Source: Thermococcus zilligii AN1 (GTDB taxonomy: Archaea > Methanobacteriota_B > Thermococci > Thermococcales > Thermococcaceae). From it: DNA of 64,000 nucleotides. The DNA lies in contig NZ_AJLF01000001.1 of NCBI RefSeq assembly GCF_000258515.1, forward strand, positions 372,001 to 436,000. The letters run 5' to 3'. Positions 8,188 through 16,402 of the stretch are shown piece by piece (position 1 is the first letter of the stretch; every line of letters begins with the position of its first letter). The translations under genes and the position numbers were made by a program. The notes under the pieces were generated by a model. The model made no database searches and was not told where the DNA came from. It saw only the letters and a program-made list of their open reading frames with translations.

Positions 8188-9714
8188 ATGATGGATCCGT
8201 ACCAGGAGCTCCTGACCCTGCTCAGGGAGGAAAAGGAACCCCTGACCCCCGAGAGGAAGGTGAGGGAATTCCAGGAGAGCATTCAGAGAGCCGCCAATGG
8301 CGATGAGACAACTATCTCGGGCTTTCTGATCCTGAGAAAACCCCCCAATGCCCCAAACGATGCCGCATATTATCTACTCTCTCCCATCAGTCCGAGTGAG
8401 CTCTCCTCCACCCCGCCAGGCTCCCTCAGGGCCTACGTCGCCCTCAGGATAGACGAGAAGAGCCTCATCGCGGGCGGGTTCCTCTCCGGATCCTACGTCG
8501 AGGTAAGGGGTATCGTCGATGCCTATCCCTGGGGGAACATGAGGATGATCCACGTAACCTCCCTAAGGTCCATAAGTTATGCCGACTACTGGAAGAGATA
8601 CCGGGAAATGGCCCTAAAACCGGAGGAGGTCGAGGACTTGATCTCAGGCTCTATCTACGCAAGCAGGGACTTCCAGCTCGGCCTGATCTATGGCCTCTAC
8701 GGTAGCCCGCAGGTTCTGGAGTCGCCGAGGGCCTGGGGTGAAGGCTACGAGTTTTCGGTTCTCGGGTACAAGGGAAAGGAAAACGGGGTCATAACGCTGT
8801 GGCGCATACTGAAGTTCCTCCACTCCCTTCTCCCGGCTGAGCTCAGGTTCAAGAAGGAGAGGAGAGAAAAACTTGTGGACGAGTTTCTTGACCTGGATTT
8901 TACGTTTTTCAACCCGAACGACACTTCTCTGCAGTACTACGTTCCCCACTCTCCGGTCAAGATTTCAAAGGCCGCAGAAAACGCCATCCTCCAGAAAAAG
9001 ACTGTGGGGCTTTTATCCCTCCCAAAGCGGGCCCACCCGCTTGATGATATCATCGGAAGGGCCGAGACCCCGTTCGTGTTCATACCCGGGGAGGACGAGA
9101 GGCCATATCTGGAAAGGGGAGAGACGCTCCGGCGGTACATCCAGAACCTCATAGTGACGGTCTTCCTCGAGAGGGAGAGGGTTTCAGCTATATCTGCTTC
9201 AGAGGGCATTGGGGAAGCCTTCAGAAGGAGCTTTGAGGAGTGGCTCATGGAAAAGAGGGATGAGTACGGGTGGAAATTCGATTTGCTCACTATTCCAGGA
9301 GGAGTGTTCGACGTTGGAACCCGCTACGAGCTCAGCCTGCGCCTCCTTGGGTCCATTGCCAGGCTCGAGGGAAATGCCAGGAAAAGCCATATAAAAACCG
9401 TCAGGCTCATGAACGATGAGATACTCAACGACTGGATGGCTGTGCTCTCCTCCCTTCCCCAGAGCGAGGTCCAGAGGCTCCTCAGGAACTACAGGGGGTA
9501 TATCCCCTCCGACAAAAGGGTGGCAAAGGCCCTTGAAGTTTTCAGGGATATTGAATCAACAACGCTTGGAGGGGACGTCAGCAGGGTGGAGTTCGAGGAG
9601 GCCCTGGTTAGGGCCGGTTTTGACAGGGGGGCTGCCGTGGAAACAGTCAAACGCCTCATCAGTGAAGGCTATCTCTACGAACCTATCGCTGGAAAGCTGA
9701 GACTGGTAAGGTGA
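8188..9714 (+). CDS. Unknown protein, possible OB fold plus C-terminal winged helix
   Basis: 508 residues, no signal peptide or membrane segment. Residues about 40-130 (TISGFLILRKP ... GSYVEVRGIVDAYPWGNMRMIHV) read like an OB-fold beta barrel. The last 60 residues (VSRVEFEEALVRAGFD ... VKRLISEGYLYEPIAGKLRLV) look like a winged helix of the kind found at the C terminus of MCM helicases. No Walker A or B motif is visible in the centre, so it is not an active MCM. Two ATG codons are adjacent (8188, 8191). rnp4 follows 5 bases after the stop. A nucleic-acid-binding role is inferred only from these folds. Confidence 0.75.
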   Translation: MMDPYQELLTLLREEKEPLTPERKVREFQESIQRAANGDETTISGFLILRKPPNAPNDAAYYLLSPISPSELSSTPPGSLRAYVALRIDEKSLIAGGFLSGSYVEVRGIVDAYPWGNMRMIHVTSLRSISYADYWKRYREMALKPEEVEDLISGSIYASRDFQLGLIYGLYGSPQVLESPRAWGEGYEFSVLGYKGKENGVITLWRILKFLHSLLPAELRFKKERREKLVDEFLDLDFTFFNPNDTSLQYYVPHSPVKISKAAENAILQKKTVGLLSLPKRAHPLDDIIGRAETPFVFIPGEDERPYLERGETLRRYIQNLIVTVFLERERVSAISASEGIGEAFRRSFEEWLMEKRDEYGWKFDLLTIPGGVFDVGTRYELSLRLLGSIARLEGNARKSHIKTVRLMNDEILNDWMAVLSSLPQSEVQRLLRNYRGYIPSDKRVAKALEVFRDIESTTLGGDVSRVEFEEALVRAGFDRGAAVETVKRLISEGYLYEPIAGKLRLVR

Positions 9715-9719
9715 AGGCC

Positions 9720-10061
9720 ATGGGGAAGAAGAGGTTCATACGGGAGAGGGAAAAGAGGGGAATAGCCTGGGAGAGGGTGGAGACCCTGTTTACCCTGGCT
9801 GAAAAGGTCTTTCCCTATGACAGGGAGCTGGCCAACCGCTATGTCGAAATAGCGCTGGCAGTCCAGCAGAAGGCGAGGATAAGAATGCCCCGGAAGTGGA
9901 AGAGACGATACTGCAAGAGGTGTCACTCTTTCCTGGTTCCCGGAGCCAACGCGAGGGTGCGGCTCAGGAACGGCCACGTGGTCATAAAATGCCTCGAATG
10001 CAACCACATTATGAGACACCCCTACATAAGGGAGCGGAAAGAGAGGAGAAAGGGAACCTAA
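9720..10061 (+). CDS. rnp4: Ribonuclease P protein component 4
   Basis: 113-residue Rpr2/Rpp21 homologue, a protein subunit of the RNA-containing enzyme that removes tRNA 5' leaders. The basic N-terminal helices (AWERVETLFTLAEKVFPYD ... ANRYVEIALAVQQKARIRMPR) precede a zinc ribbon with CKRC and CLEC. It normally pairs with Rpp29. The start is the ATG at 9720 with GGTGA, which overlaps the stop of the upstream gene, about 7 bases away. Its last 4 bases overlap the convergent HEAT-repeat gene. Confidence 0.95.
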   Translation: MGKKRFIREREKRGIAWERVETLFTLAEKVFPYDRELANRYVEIALAVQQKARIRMPRKWKRRYCKRCHSFLVPGANARVRLRNGHVVIKCLECNHIMRHPYIRERKERRKGT

Positions 10062-10828
10062 CCCCCTTCCTCGGCCTTTTCTCTCGCCTCCGCCAGGGCT
10101 ATCTTCCTGAGGCCCTCCTGCACCTTGATAATCACGAGCCCGCTCCTGTCCCTCAGCTCCGAAAGCTTGGTTTTGATTATATTTCTGAACTTGGGGTTGT
10201 TAACGGCCACATCAGTAAGCGTCTCGACCGCGCTGGCCCTCACTACTTCGTCCCTGTCGTAGAGGAGGGCGAGAAGCTTGGGGAGGAAGGGCGTAACGTA
10301 CCTGGAGCCGTTCTCCCCGAGGGCTGAAATAAAGTTCAAAGCCGCCAGCCGGTCCGTTTCATCTGGAGAGTTGAGAAGAGCCGTTATATCCCGGAACATA
10401 TTGCCAAAGAGCACGGGGTTCTGGCGCATTATCTCCTCAAGAACGTAGGTCATGTTCACCTTGATCTTCGGATCCCCCACGCGGTAGTTGGCGAAGAGTA
10501 CCGGAACGGTGTTCTTAACAAGATCGGGCTTCAGTTTTGAGAGCAACCCCACGGCTTTCGCTATCTCGATCGTCAGCGGGATTGCCTCGCTCTTCCGTAT
10601 CATCGTCAGGAGCTTCCTCAGGAGGGGATCAAAGAGCTCCTCGTGTTCCCCAATAGCGCTCATGATGACCATCAGAGAGTTCTTCTGGACGATCCAGAGG
10701 TCGTCGTCGAGGTACTTTATGAGCTCCCTCAGAAACTCACCATCATGGGAGGCCCGGACTATGAGCTCATCAAGGTCCTCCCCCGTTGCAAGGGCCTCTC
10801 TCAGATCAGCATCCTCCCCGGGAGGCAC
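10058..10828 (-). CDS. HEAT-repeat protein at the end of the che operon
   Basis: About 256 residues made of alpha-helical HEAT/ARM-like repeats, for example LRELIKYLDDDLWIVQKNSLMVIMSAIG, VLFANYRVGDPKIKVNMTYVLEEI and LLALLYDRDEVVRASAVETLTDVA, each roughly 37-40 residues. Such solenoids are protein-interaction scaffolds. The GTG at 10828 is chosen because GAGGTGAT lies just upstream; a GTG at 10837 would overlap the previous gene further. It follows the beta-propeller gene with no gap and so ends the cheY-to-propeller transcript. Its function in chemotaxis, if any, is unknown. Confidence 0.8.
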   Translation of the reverse strand: MPPGEDADLREALATGEDLDELIVRASHDGEFLRELIKYLDDDLWIVQKNSLMVIMSAIGEHEELFDPLLRKLLTMIRKSEAIPLTIEIAKAVGLLSKLKPDLVKNTVPVLFANYRVGDPKIKVNMTYVLEEIMRQNPVLFGNMFRDITALLNSPDETDRLAALNFISALGENGSRYVTPFLPKLLALLYDRDEVVRASAVETLTDVAVNNPKFRNIIKTKLSELRDRSGLVIIKVQEGLRKIALAEAREKAEEGG

Positions 10829-10829
10829 T

Positions 10830-12113
10830 TCAATCACCTCTTTTAGTCGTTGCGAAAACCAGCGCTAGGAGAAGGAAAATTCCGGGCCCGCAGATGCTGG
10901 GGGATTCATTCACCCTGCCCAGGTCAAGGACATAGAAGTAGGAGCTCCCTGTTCCAGCGGCCAGGAGGTTTCCACTGACGGCCAGGCTCCTCACGTAGCC
11001 CATGCTCGTGTCCTTCCACAGGACTTTCCCGCTCTTTGGATTGAGCAAATAGAGGCCGCCTTCGCTGTAGATCCTTGTAACGTTGCCCTCCTCCCTGGTC
11101 TCGAACTTGCCAGCGCCAACGGCGAGCTTGCCCGCCCCATAGGCCAGAACTTTCGCCCTGTATGGGAAGCGCACGTTCCAGAGTTCTTTCTTCTCCCTTA
11201 GATCGTACGCCGCAACCCTGCCCCCGTTTTCGTCGGCCCCTGAGACGTAGAGCGTGTCCCCGTTAACGAGCAGATCCTCCACGAAGAACGCGCTCTCGTT
11301 CCAGAGGACCTTCCCGTCCCTGTCAACCATCAGTATGTAACCCCTGCTGTTGTTAAAGCCCGTGCCAGCTATTGCCTTTCCCTCCCAGACTTCGAGATCC
11401 CGAACCCACCAGCCGGTGTCCACGCTCCACAGGAGGTTTCCATCCCAGGAAATCCCGTAAACGGCGCCGAACTGGTAGTTGAAGGAATAGCCCGAGGGCA
11501 TGCCGGAGGCCACGTATATCACACCGTCGCCGAACCCGATCCTGTCAGGCATAGAGGGGAGGTTTATGCGCCACCCATCTTCCCCCACCTCAACGCTCCC
11601 GTTGTCGTAGATTTTAGCCTTGAAGACCTCCCCGGAGCTGATGACGCTCCCGTTCGAGTACCAGATGTCACCATTAACGCCATAGACGTAGCCGTCCCTA
11701 ACGGCGAAATCGTAGAGTTTGTTCATAACCGGGCTGGTGGCTTTTATGCGGCCCTCTCTGTCAAAGAAGACGAAACCTCCGAAGCCACCGACGAGAACAC
11801 CATCCTTAAGGGGGACGATCTTAACAACGTAGCCCGAATCGTTAACCCACAGCTTTGAGCCATCGATGGAGTAAGCCCCTAAGAGGCCTTGGTAATAGAC
11901 ACTTATGAGGTCCTTTCCGATAACCATCCTGTAATCGCAGGCAGCGTAAACAGTCCCGTCCCCAAAGGCTACCGCTTCTATGCTCTTCTGGTACTGTATG
12001 TCCTCACCAACGGAGCCCCTGAACAGCACGGGGCTGGCACTGGCGTTGGCCAATGGAAACATAAGCCCCAAGAGTATCAGCATTACAACCGAGAGCATTT
12101 CAGCCCTTTTCAT
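10830..12113 (-). CDS. CGP-CTERM beta-propeller surface protein
   Basis: 427 residues. Residues 1-25 are a Sec signal peptide (MKRAEMLSVVMLILLGLM, cleavage after ANASA). The body holds repeated blades of the PQQ-like propeller type, such as LLGAYSIDGSKLWVNDSGYV, YGISWDGNLLWSVDTGW and YILMVDRDGKVLWNESAF. The C terminus SICGPGIFLLLALVFATTKRGD is a Thermococcales CGP-CTERM anchor: CGP, a membrane helix and a basic tail. It should sit on the outer face of the membrane. The gene overlaps cheF by 14 bases, so it is translated from the chemotaxis mRNA and could be a sensory or binding component; that is inference. Confidence 0.85.
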   Translation of the reverse strand: MKRAEMLSVVMLILLGLMFPLANASASPVLFRGSVGEDIQYQKSIEAVAFGDGTVYAACDYRMVIGKDLISVYYQGLLGAYSIDGSKLWVNDSGYVVKIVPLKDGVLVGGFGGFVFFDREGRIKATSPVMNKLYDFAVRDGYVYGVNGDIWYSNGSVISSGEVFKAKIYDNGSVEVGEDGWRINLPSMPDRIGFGDGVIYVASGMPSGYSFNYQFGAVYGISWDGNLLWSVDTGWWVRDLEVWEGKAIAGTGFNNSRGYILMVDRDGKVLWNESAFFVEDLLVNGDTLYVSGADENGGRVAAYDLREKKELWNVRFPYRAKVLAYGAGKLAVGAGKFETREEGNVTRIYSEGGLYLLNPKSGKVLWKDTSMGYVRSLAVSGNLLAAGTGSSYFYVLDLGRVNESPSICGPGIFLLLALVFATTKRGD

Positions 12114-13008
12114 CTGCTTCCCCCTCCTCGAGCTTTAAAGATGCCTCCGCCAGGGGCGTCGGCTCGACGATCTTCCGTATACCGACGAGACGTAGGAGGC
12201 CCTTCTTTATCAACCTGTCGTATATCTCCTCCACCCTTCTGCTCTCCATCCGGAGCATGCCGGGGAGCTCAAGGGGGTCTATTCCGGACATCAGGGCCAT
12301 CAGGACTTCCCTCTCCTCGGCTGAGATAGGGGGGAGAGTTATATCCTTCAAAACCTCGGGAAACTCATCGGCAATGTTAGGCAAATAACCGGCACCCCCG
12401 AGGAAGCGGGCGAGGTACCTGAGGACGAAGAGCCTTGTGCTCCTCTCCGGAAGGTGGACGTAAACCGTGGCCACTCCGGTGGGGGTGTAGCGCTCGAAGA
12501 ACCACGCCTTTTTGTCGCCGACTGTCTCGACGTTGGCCCTTATGACAGATGAAAAGCTGAGAACCGGCGCTCCGGTGGGGCCTACCAGGAGGAGCTTCCC
12601 CCTCCCCACCACCCATAGGTACCCCCTGCCCCAACCAGTCCCCTCTTCGCCACCCCAGAAAAACGCCGGCCGTCCCCTTAAGAGGGCCTCGAAGACGGCA
12701 TGGGTAAAGTCCTCAAACTCCTCACGGCTGTAGATGAGGGGGTTGTCGCCGGGGGCAATAACAAGGGTTCTGTCCCCAAACCTTATGGCGAAGGCCTCCT
12801 TGGCGTCCAGATATGGGGGAACCCTGAAACCCAGGTCAACTATTGAGGAGAACGAGAAGAAGTCCTCTCCAGCCGGGGAACCGGCTTTTATGAACCTGAC
12901 CCGTATTCCGCCATCGAGGGAAAGCTCCGCCTCCCTCCAGGCACTTCCAGCCAGGGCTTCTCCGGAAAGCACCATTACCCGGGCGCGCACTCCCCGCTCG
13001 GCCCTCAC
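12100..13008 (-). CDS. cheF: Archaeal chemotaxis adaptor CheF
   Basis: 302-residue CheF-arch family protein, the archaea-specific adaptor that links CheY to the archaellum FlaC/D/E proteins. The N-terminal two thirds are beta-rich with GKLLLVGPTGAPVLSF; the C terminus holds the family HTH region VLMALMSGIDPLELP ... VEEIYDRLIKKGLLRLVGIRKIVEPTP. It starts with a GTG inside the 3' end of the CheC-like gene (4-base overlap) behind GAGGTGAAGG. Its place between che genes and near the fla operon supports the call. Recognition rests on motif memory rather than a search. Confidence 0.82.
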   Translation of the reverse strand: MRAERGVRARVMVLSGEALAGSAWREAELSLDGGIRVRFIKAGSPAGEDFFSFSSIVDLGFRVPPYLDAKEAFAIRFGDRTLVIAPGDNPLIYSREEFEDFTHAVFEALLRGRPAFFWGGEEGTGWGRGYLWVVGRGKLLLVGPTGAPVLSFSSVIRANVETVGDKKAWFFERYTPTGVATVYVHLPERSTRLFVLRYLARFLGGAGYLPNIADEFPEVLKDITLPPISAEEREVLMALMSGIDPLELPGMLRMESRRVEEIYDRLIKKGLLRLVGIRKIVEPTPLAEASLKLEEGEADEKG

Positions 13009-13604
13009 CGCCCTTCACCTCTGATTTTTTTAATGTACCAGCGTACTCTCCCCCTCACCTCGGGGTTGCTGTTAAGCTCGTGGAGGAGATGCCTGGAGGG
13101 GATAACGCAGACCTCTATTGAGCCGAGGTGACCATCGCTTATAGTCCCCTCGAAAACCGGGAGGACTTTCTCTCCCATCATACGGAGGAGCTTTTCAAGA
13201 TCCTCAACGCTCCCAACAGCGAAGGGAACGCTCGGCAGGGTCTCTTTTCCCAAAACCTTCGAGAGCCTGGTCGAAAGGGGCCCGACGATTATGTTGCCCA
13301 CCTCTTTCAGGAGGGAGTTTATGATGGCCATCGGATCCGCCGAATGGAGGACATCAATGTTGCTTTTGAGAATGTCTTCCCACGCCCGAGAGTAATCAAA
13401 TCTGAAGGCAACTATCGCCTCCGGGGGATCCCCGAGGGTGAAGCACACCAAGTTGACGCCCTCAAGAATTCCCCTCTGCACCAGGACAAAGGACGGCACT
13501 ACCCTCACTGAAGAAAGCCTCAGCTTCCCGCTTGGGTCTATGCGATTAAGAACGTCCTTGAACATGGCCTTAAACAGAAGGCTAAGGTTTCCTGCCGACT
13601 CCAT
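13005..13604 (-). CDS. cheC: CheC-like CheY phosphatase
   Basis: 199 residues of the CheC/CheX/FliY family, which dephosphorylates CheY-P. One active-site motif is intact: S97-xxx-E101-xx-N104 followed by Pro near 124-127 (SLLKEVGNII ... ETLPSVP). Canonical CheC has two such motifs; I see only one, so it could act more like CheX or as a single-site CheC. It starts at an ATG 23 bases inside the end of cheA, with GGAGGTG in front, and is followed by cheF in a 4-base overlap. Confidence 0.82.
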   Translation of the reverse strand: MESAGNLSLLFKAMFKDVLNRIDPSGKLRLSSVRVVPSFVLVQRGILEGVNLVCFTLGDPPEAIVAFRFDYSRAWEDILKSNIDVLHSADPMAIINSLLKEVGNIIVGPLSTRLSKVLGKETLPSVPFAVGSVEDLEKLLRMMGEKVLPVFEGTISDGHLGSIEVCVIPSRHLLHELNSNPEVRGRVRWYIKKIRGEGR

Positions 13605-15864
13605 AACCGAGCACCTCCAGGATCCGGAGGGGGTCTATAACGGGCACTACCCTTCCCCCTCCCAAGATCGTCACACCGCTGTAGACGCCCCCTCCGGAGA
13701 ACGCGGGTGGTAGGATACCCCTCAGGGGTTTAACCACTATCTCCCTCTTGCCCTCAACCCCGTCCGCGAGCAGGAGAACTTTGCCCTTTCCGGTATCAAG
13801 GATTACCCCGGCGAGCTTTTCCCCTGGAAACGCGGTAAAGTCCACCAGGTCGTGAAGCATCAAAGCGGGAAGGACCTCCCCCCCTATTGCTGTGATATAG
13901 CCGTCCCCCACTTTCCTGACGAGGGACTTATCGACTTTAACTTCACCCACCACACCCGGGGATGGGAGGGCGTAGAGGTTCCCCCCAACGTTGAGGAGGT
14001 AGGCAAAAAGGACGGACACCTCGAAGGGAACGCGCAGGATAAAAGTTGTTCCCGCGTCCTTTTCAGTGTCCACGACTATGCTACCATTTACCCTCCTCAC
14101 GGCTTCCCAGACGATGTTCAGGCCCATACCCCTGCCGGCATGCCTGGAGACCCTGCTCTCACCGCTTATGCCTGGCAAGAAGAGCAAGTTCAGAGCTTCC
14201 TCATCGGAAAGGTTTTCCGCCTTCTCCCTGGAAACAAGGCCCTTCTCCACGGCCCGTCTCCGGATGGTCTCCAGGTCTATGCCCCTCCCATCGTCACTCA
14301 CAGCAACCTCAACGTATTCAGAGCGCTGGGAGATCAGAACCCTGACGGTTCCCTTCCTGGCTTTGCCCTTCCTTATCCTCTCCTCGGGGGGTTCTATACC
14401 GTGGACGACGGCGTTCTTCAGAATGTGGACGAGGGCCTCAAGGAGGACCCCCAAAACTCCCCTGTCGACTTTAACGTCCTCTCCCTCGACCACGACTTCG
14501 ACTTCCTTACCCAGCTCCCCTGCGAGCCTTCCAACTGCGGGAACAAGGGGCTCAAGGGTGCTTTTAACCGAAACCGTCCTTATCTCAAGGAGTGTCTTCC
14601 TGAGCTCGGAGAGGGATTCGTCCAGCCTGGCGCTTATCCCGCGGAGCTCCTCCGGGTTGGCAACCTCCTTCATCCAGTCCCGGAGTAGAAGGAGCTCCTC
14701 GGCTACCCCTAACAGCCTGTCCAGCATCTCGGGGCTCACCTTAACCGGGCCCCCTATCCGCGCGGCCGGGATTTCCAGTCCTTCCGGGGTTTTCTCAGCC
14801 CTGAGATGCTCTCCTTTTGATCCGGAAGTTTTCTTTTCAAAATCCTTCGTAATCTCGACATCGGCAACCCCCGTGTGGGCGCTGATTGCATCCTTCACCC
14901 TCTGGAGATCCCCGGACGTCTCAATGAGAACCTCAAATGCCCTGCCGTCCAGCAGGATCCCGTTCTTGAGATCTTTCTCCGGGGGATTCACGGAGATGAC
15001 TTTCCCGAGCCCTTTGAGGTCCCCGAGGATGAGGAGGGCACGTGCGGCCTTGAGGGGGGTTTCCTCCTTGAGGTGGACTCTAACAAGAACGGGGGTCTTT
15101 TCTTCTCCCCCGGTTACCTCCACATTTCTAACGCCATCGGAACCCATAAGGAGATCCCTGAGCTTAGAGGGATCAACGGGCGTCCGTATCTTAAAATCGA
15201 AGGATTCCGGGGGATTTTTTAGCCCCCGGAGAACATCATCAACGTCTTTGGGATACTCAATGATCTCCCCGACGCCATGAAGCCGGGAGATAACAGAGAA
15301 GAGCCAGGCCGGTATCTCACCGGGAACTCTATCGAAGGTCACCTTTACCCTGTAAACCCTCGAACTGCGCCCCTTTAATGGGGAAAAAACGGGTGCGCTA
15401 CCTTGGGGTTTTTTGAGGAGGGCGATCTTAGCTGTCAGGTTGCTCAGGTCTACTTTGCCCTCCTCCCCGGATTCCTCTATCGAGCTCAAGATGCTCCCGA
15501 TGACGGAGACAAAATCCTCAACTACATCAAGAAAGCCCCCCGTGAGCTCAAGCGTGCCATCGAGAGCCAGCCCGAGGAGGGTCTCAAGCCAGTGCGCGGC
15601 CTTGTTCAGGGTTGAGAAGCCCGCGAGGGAGGCCAGCCCTTTTATCGTGTGGGCCTCTCGGAGCATTCTCTCAACGAGGGCCCTGCTCTCCTCCCCGGAG
15701 TTAGCTCCCTCCCTGAGTTGACGCATGAGTGCCTCGAGCTCCCCGAACTTCGCCTTCGCCTCCGAGATGAACTCCTCAGGGTATAGCTGGGCGATACTTT
15801 CACCCCCAAACACTGCTGGCCGGCCGGACTCGGGATCCAGGCCTCGCCGCAACTCGTGGGTCAC
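13582..15864 (-). CDS. cheA: Chemotaxis histidine kinase CheA
   Basis: 760 residues. HPt domain about residues 25-135 with phospho-acceptor H72 in REAHTIKGLA; two successive P2-like CheY-docking domains (about 168-250 and 258-340); dimerisation helices from about 375; HATPase with N box HILKNAVVHGIEPPEERI, G1 DDGRGID and G2 GRGMGL; C-terminal CheW-like P5 domain (about 640-755). It autophosphorylates on H72 and passes phosphate to CheY. The GTG start overlaps the cheY stop (GTGA). No cheW or receptor gene is present in the window, so the rest of the pathway must be elsewhere. Confidence 0.96.
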   Translation of the reverse strand: MTHELRRGLDPESGRPAVFGGESIAQLYPEEFISEAKAKFGELEALMRQLREGANSGEESRALVERMLREAHTIKGLASLAGFSTLNKAAHWLETLLGLALDGTLELTGGFLDVVEDFVSVIGSILSSIEESGEEGKVDLSNLTAKIALLKKPQGSAPVFSPLKGRSSRVYRVKVTFDRVPGEIPAWLFSVISRLHGVGEIIEYPKDVDDVLRGLKNPPESFDFKIRTPVDPSKLRDLLMGSDGVRNVEVTGGEEKTPVLVRVHLKEETPLKAARALLILGDLKGLGKVISVNPPEKDLKNGILLDGRAFEVLIETSGDLQRVKDAISAHTGVADVEITKDFEKKTSGSKGEHLRAEKTPEGLEIPAARIGGPVKVSPEMLDRLLGVAEELLLLRDWMKEVANPEELRGISARLDESLSELRKTLLEIRTVSVKSTLEPLVPAVGRLAGELGKEVEVVVEGEDVKVDRGVLGVLLEALVHILKNAVVHGIEPPEERIRKGKARKGTVRVLISQRSEYVEVAVSDDGRGIDLETIRRRAVEKGLVSREKAENLSDEEALNLLFLPGISGESRVSRHAGRGMGLNIVWEAVRRVNGSIVVDTEKDAGTTFILRVPFEVSVLFAYLLNVGGNLYALPSPGVVGEVKVDKSLVRKVGDGYITAIGGEVLPALMLHDLVDFTAFPGEKLAGVILDTGKGKVLLLADGVEGKREIVVKPLRGILPPAFSGGGVYSGVTILGGGRVVPVIDPLRILEVLGYGVGRKP

Positions 15865-16256
15865 TGCTCAGTCTCTCCCGGCCGGCCTTCGGGCTTCCTG
15901 GACAGCACCCTTTTTATTTCACTGAGGACCTGTGAGGGCTCAAAAGGCTTGATTATATACCCCAGAGCGCCGGCCTCTATGCACTCAACGACCCTTTTCT
16001 CGCTGTCAACGGAGGTTATCATGATGACCCTTGCTTTTGGGTCTATCTCCTTTATCTTCCTGAGGGTCGTGATCCCATCCATGTCGGGCATTATTATATC
16101 GAGCGTGACGATATCGGGCCTCAGCCCCGCGTACTTCTCAACGGCCTCGCGGCCGGTCGAGGCCTCACCAACGACCTCGTGGCCCTCGTCCGTTAGCATC
16201 TTCCTCAGCAGGACCCTGGCAAAGAGGGCATCGTCGGCTATGAGCACTCTTGCCAT
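15861..16256 (-). CDS. cheY: Chemotaxis response regulator CheY
   Basis: 131-residue single receiver domain. The acidic pair D8/D9, phospho-acceptor D53 (TLDIIMPDMDG), T81 (MITSVDS) and K103 (YIIKPFEP) form a complete CheY active site. Phosphorylated by CheA, it signals through CheF to the archaellum motor. The ATG follows GGGGGAAGGGG. It is the first gene of the che operon; a weak TATA and EarA-like boxes lie upstream. Confidence 0.96.
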   Translation of the reverse strand: MARVLIADDALFARVLLRKMLTDEGHEVVGEASTGREAVEKYAGLRPDIVTLDIIMPDMDGITTLRKIKEIDPKARVIMITSVDSEKRVVECIEAGALGYIIKPFEPSQVLSEIKRVLSRKPEGRPGETEQ

Positions 16257-16288
16257 CCCCTTCCCCCTTCTTTTTTTCTCCCTGGCCG

Positions 16289-16330
16289 CTAAAACCCTTG
16301 CGTGTAGGTAGCTATGTAGCTACACTACAG
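16289..16330 (-). promoter_or_regulatory. che operon promoter with EarA-like boxes
   Basis: On the minus strand CTACATAGCTACCTACAC contains TACATA (16318-16313) and CCTACAC (16308-16302), followed by a poor TATA element GTTTTAG (16295-16289). TACATA is the EarA box described for Methanococcus maripaludis, and the same CCTACAC word occurs in the fla promoter in this window. EarA control of the che operon is inferred. Confidence 0.5.
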
Positions 16331-16402
16331 CCCCGGAACTGGGGTTGGAAAACGTCCAACTTTTGGACGGCCTCCCAGGGGGTCTTTGTAAAAAATACAA
16401 AA

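Noticed and set aside
14066-15280. 404-codon Ser-rich frame opposite cheA
   Set aside because: Antisense shadow of a clear CheA gene, arising from codon bias.
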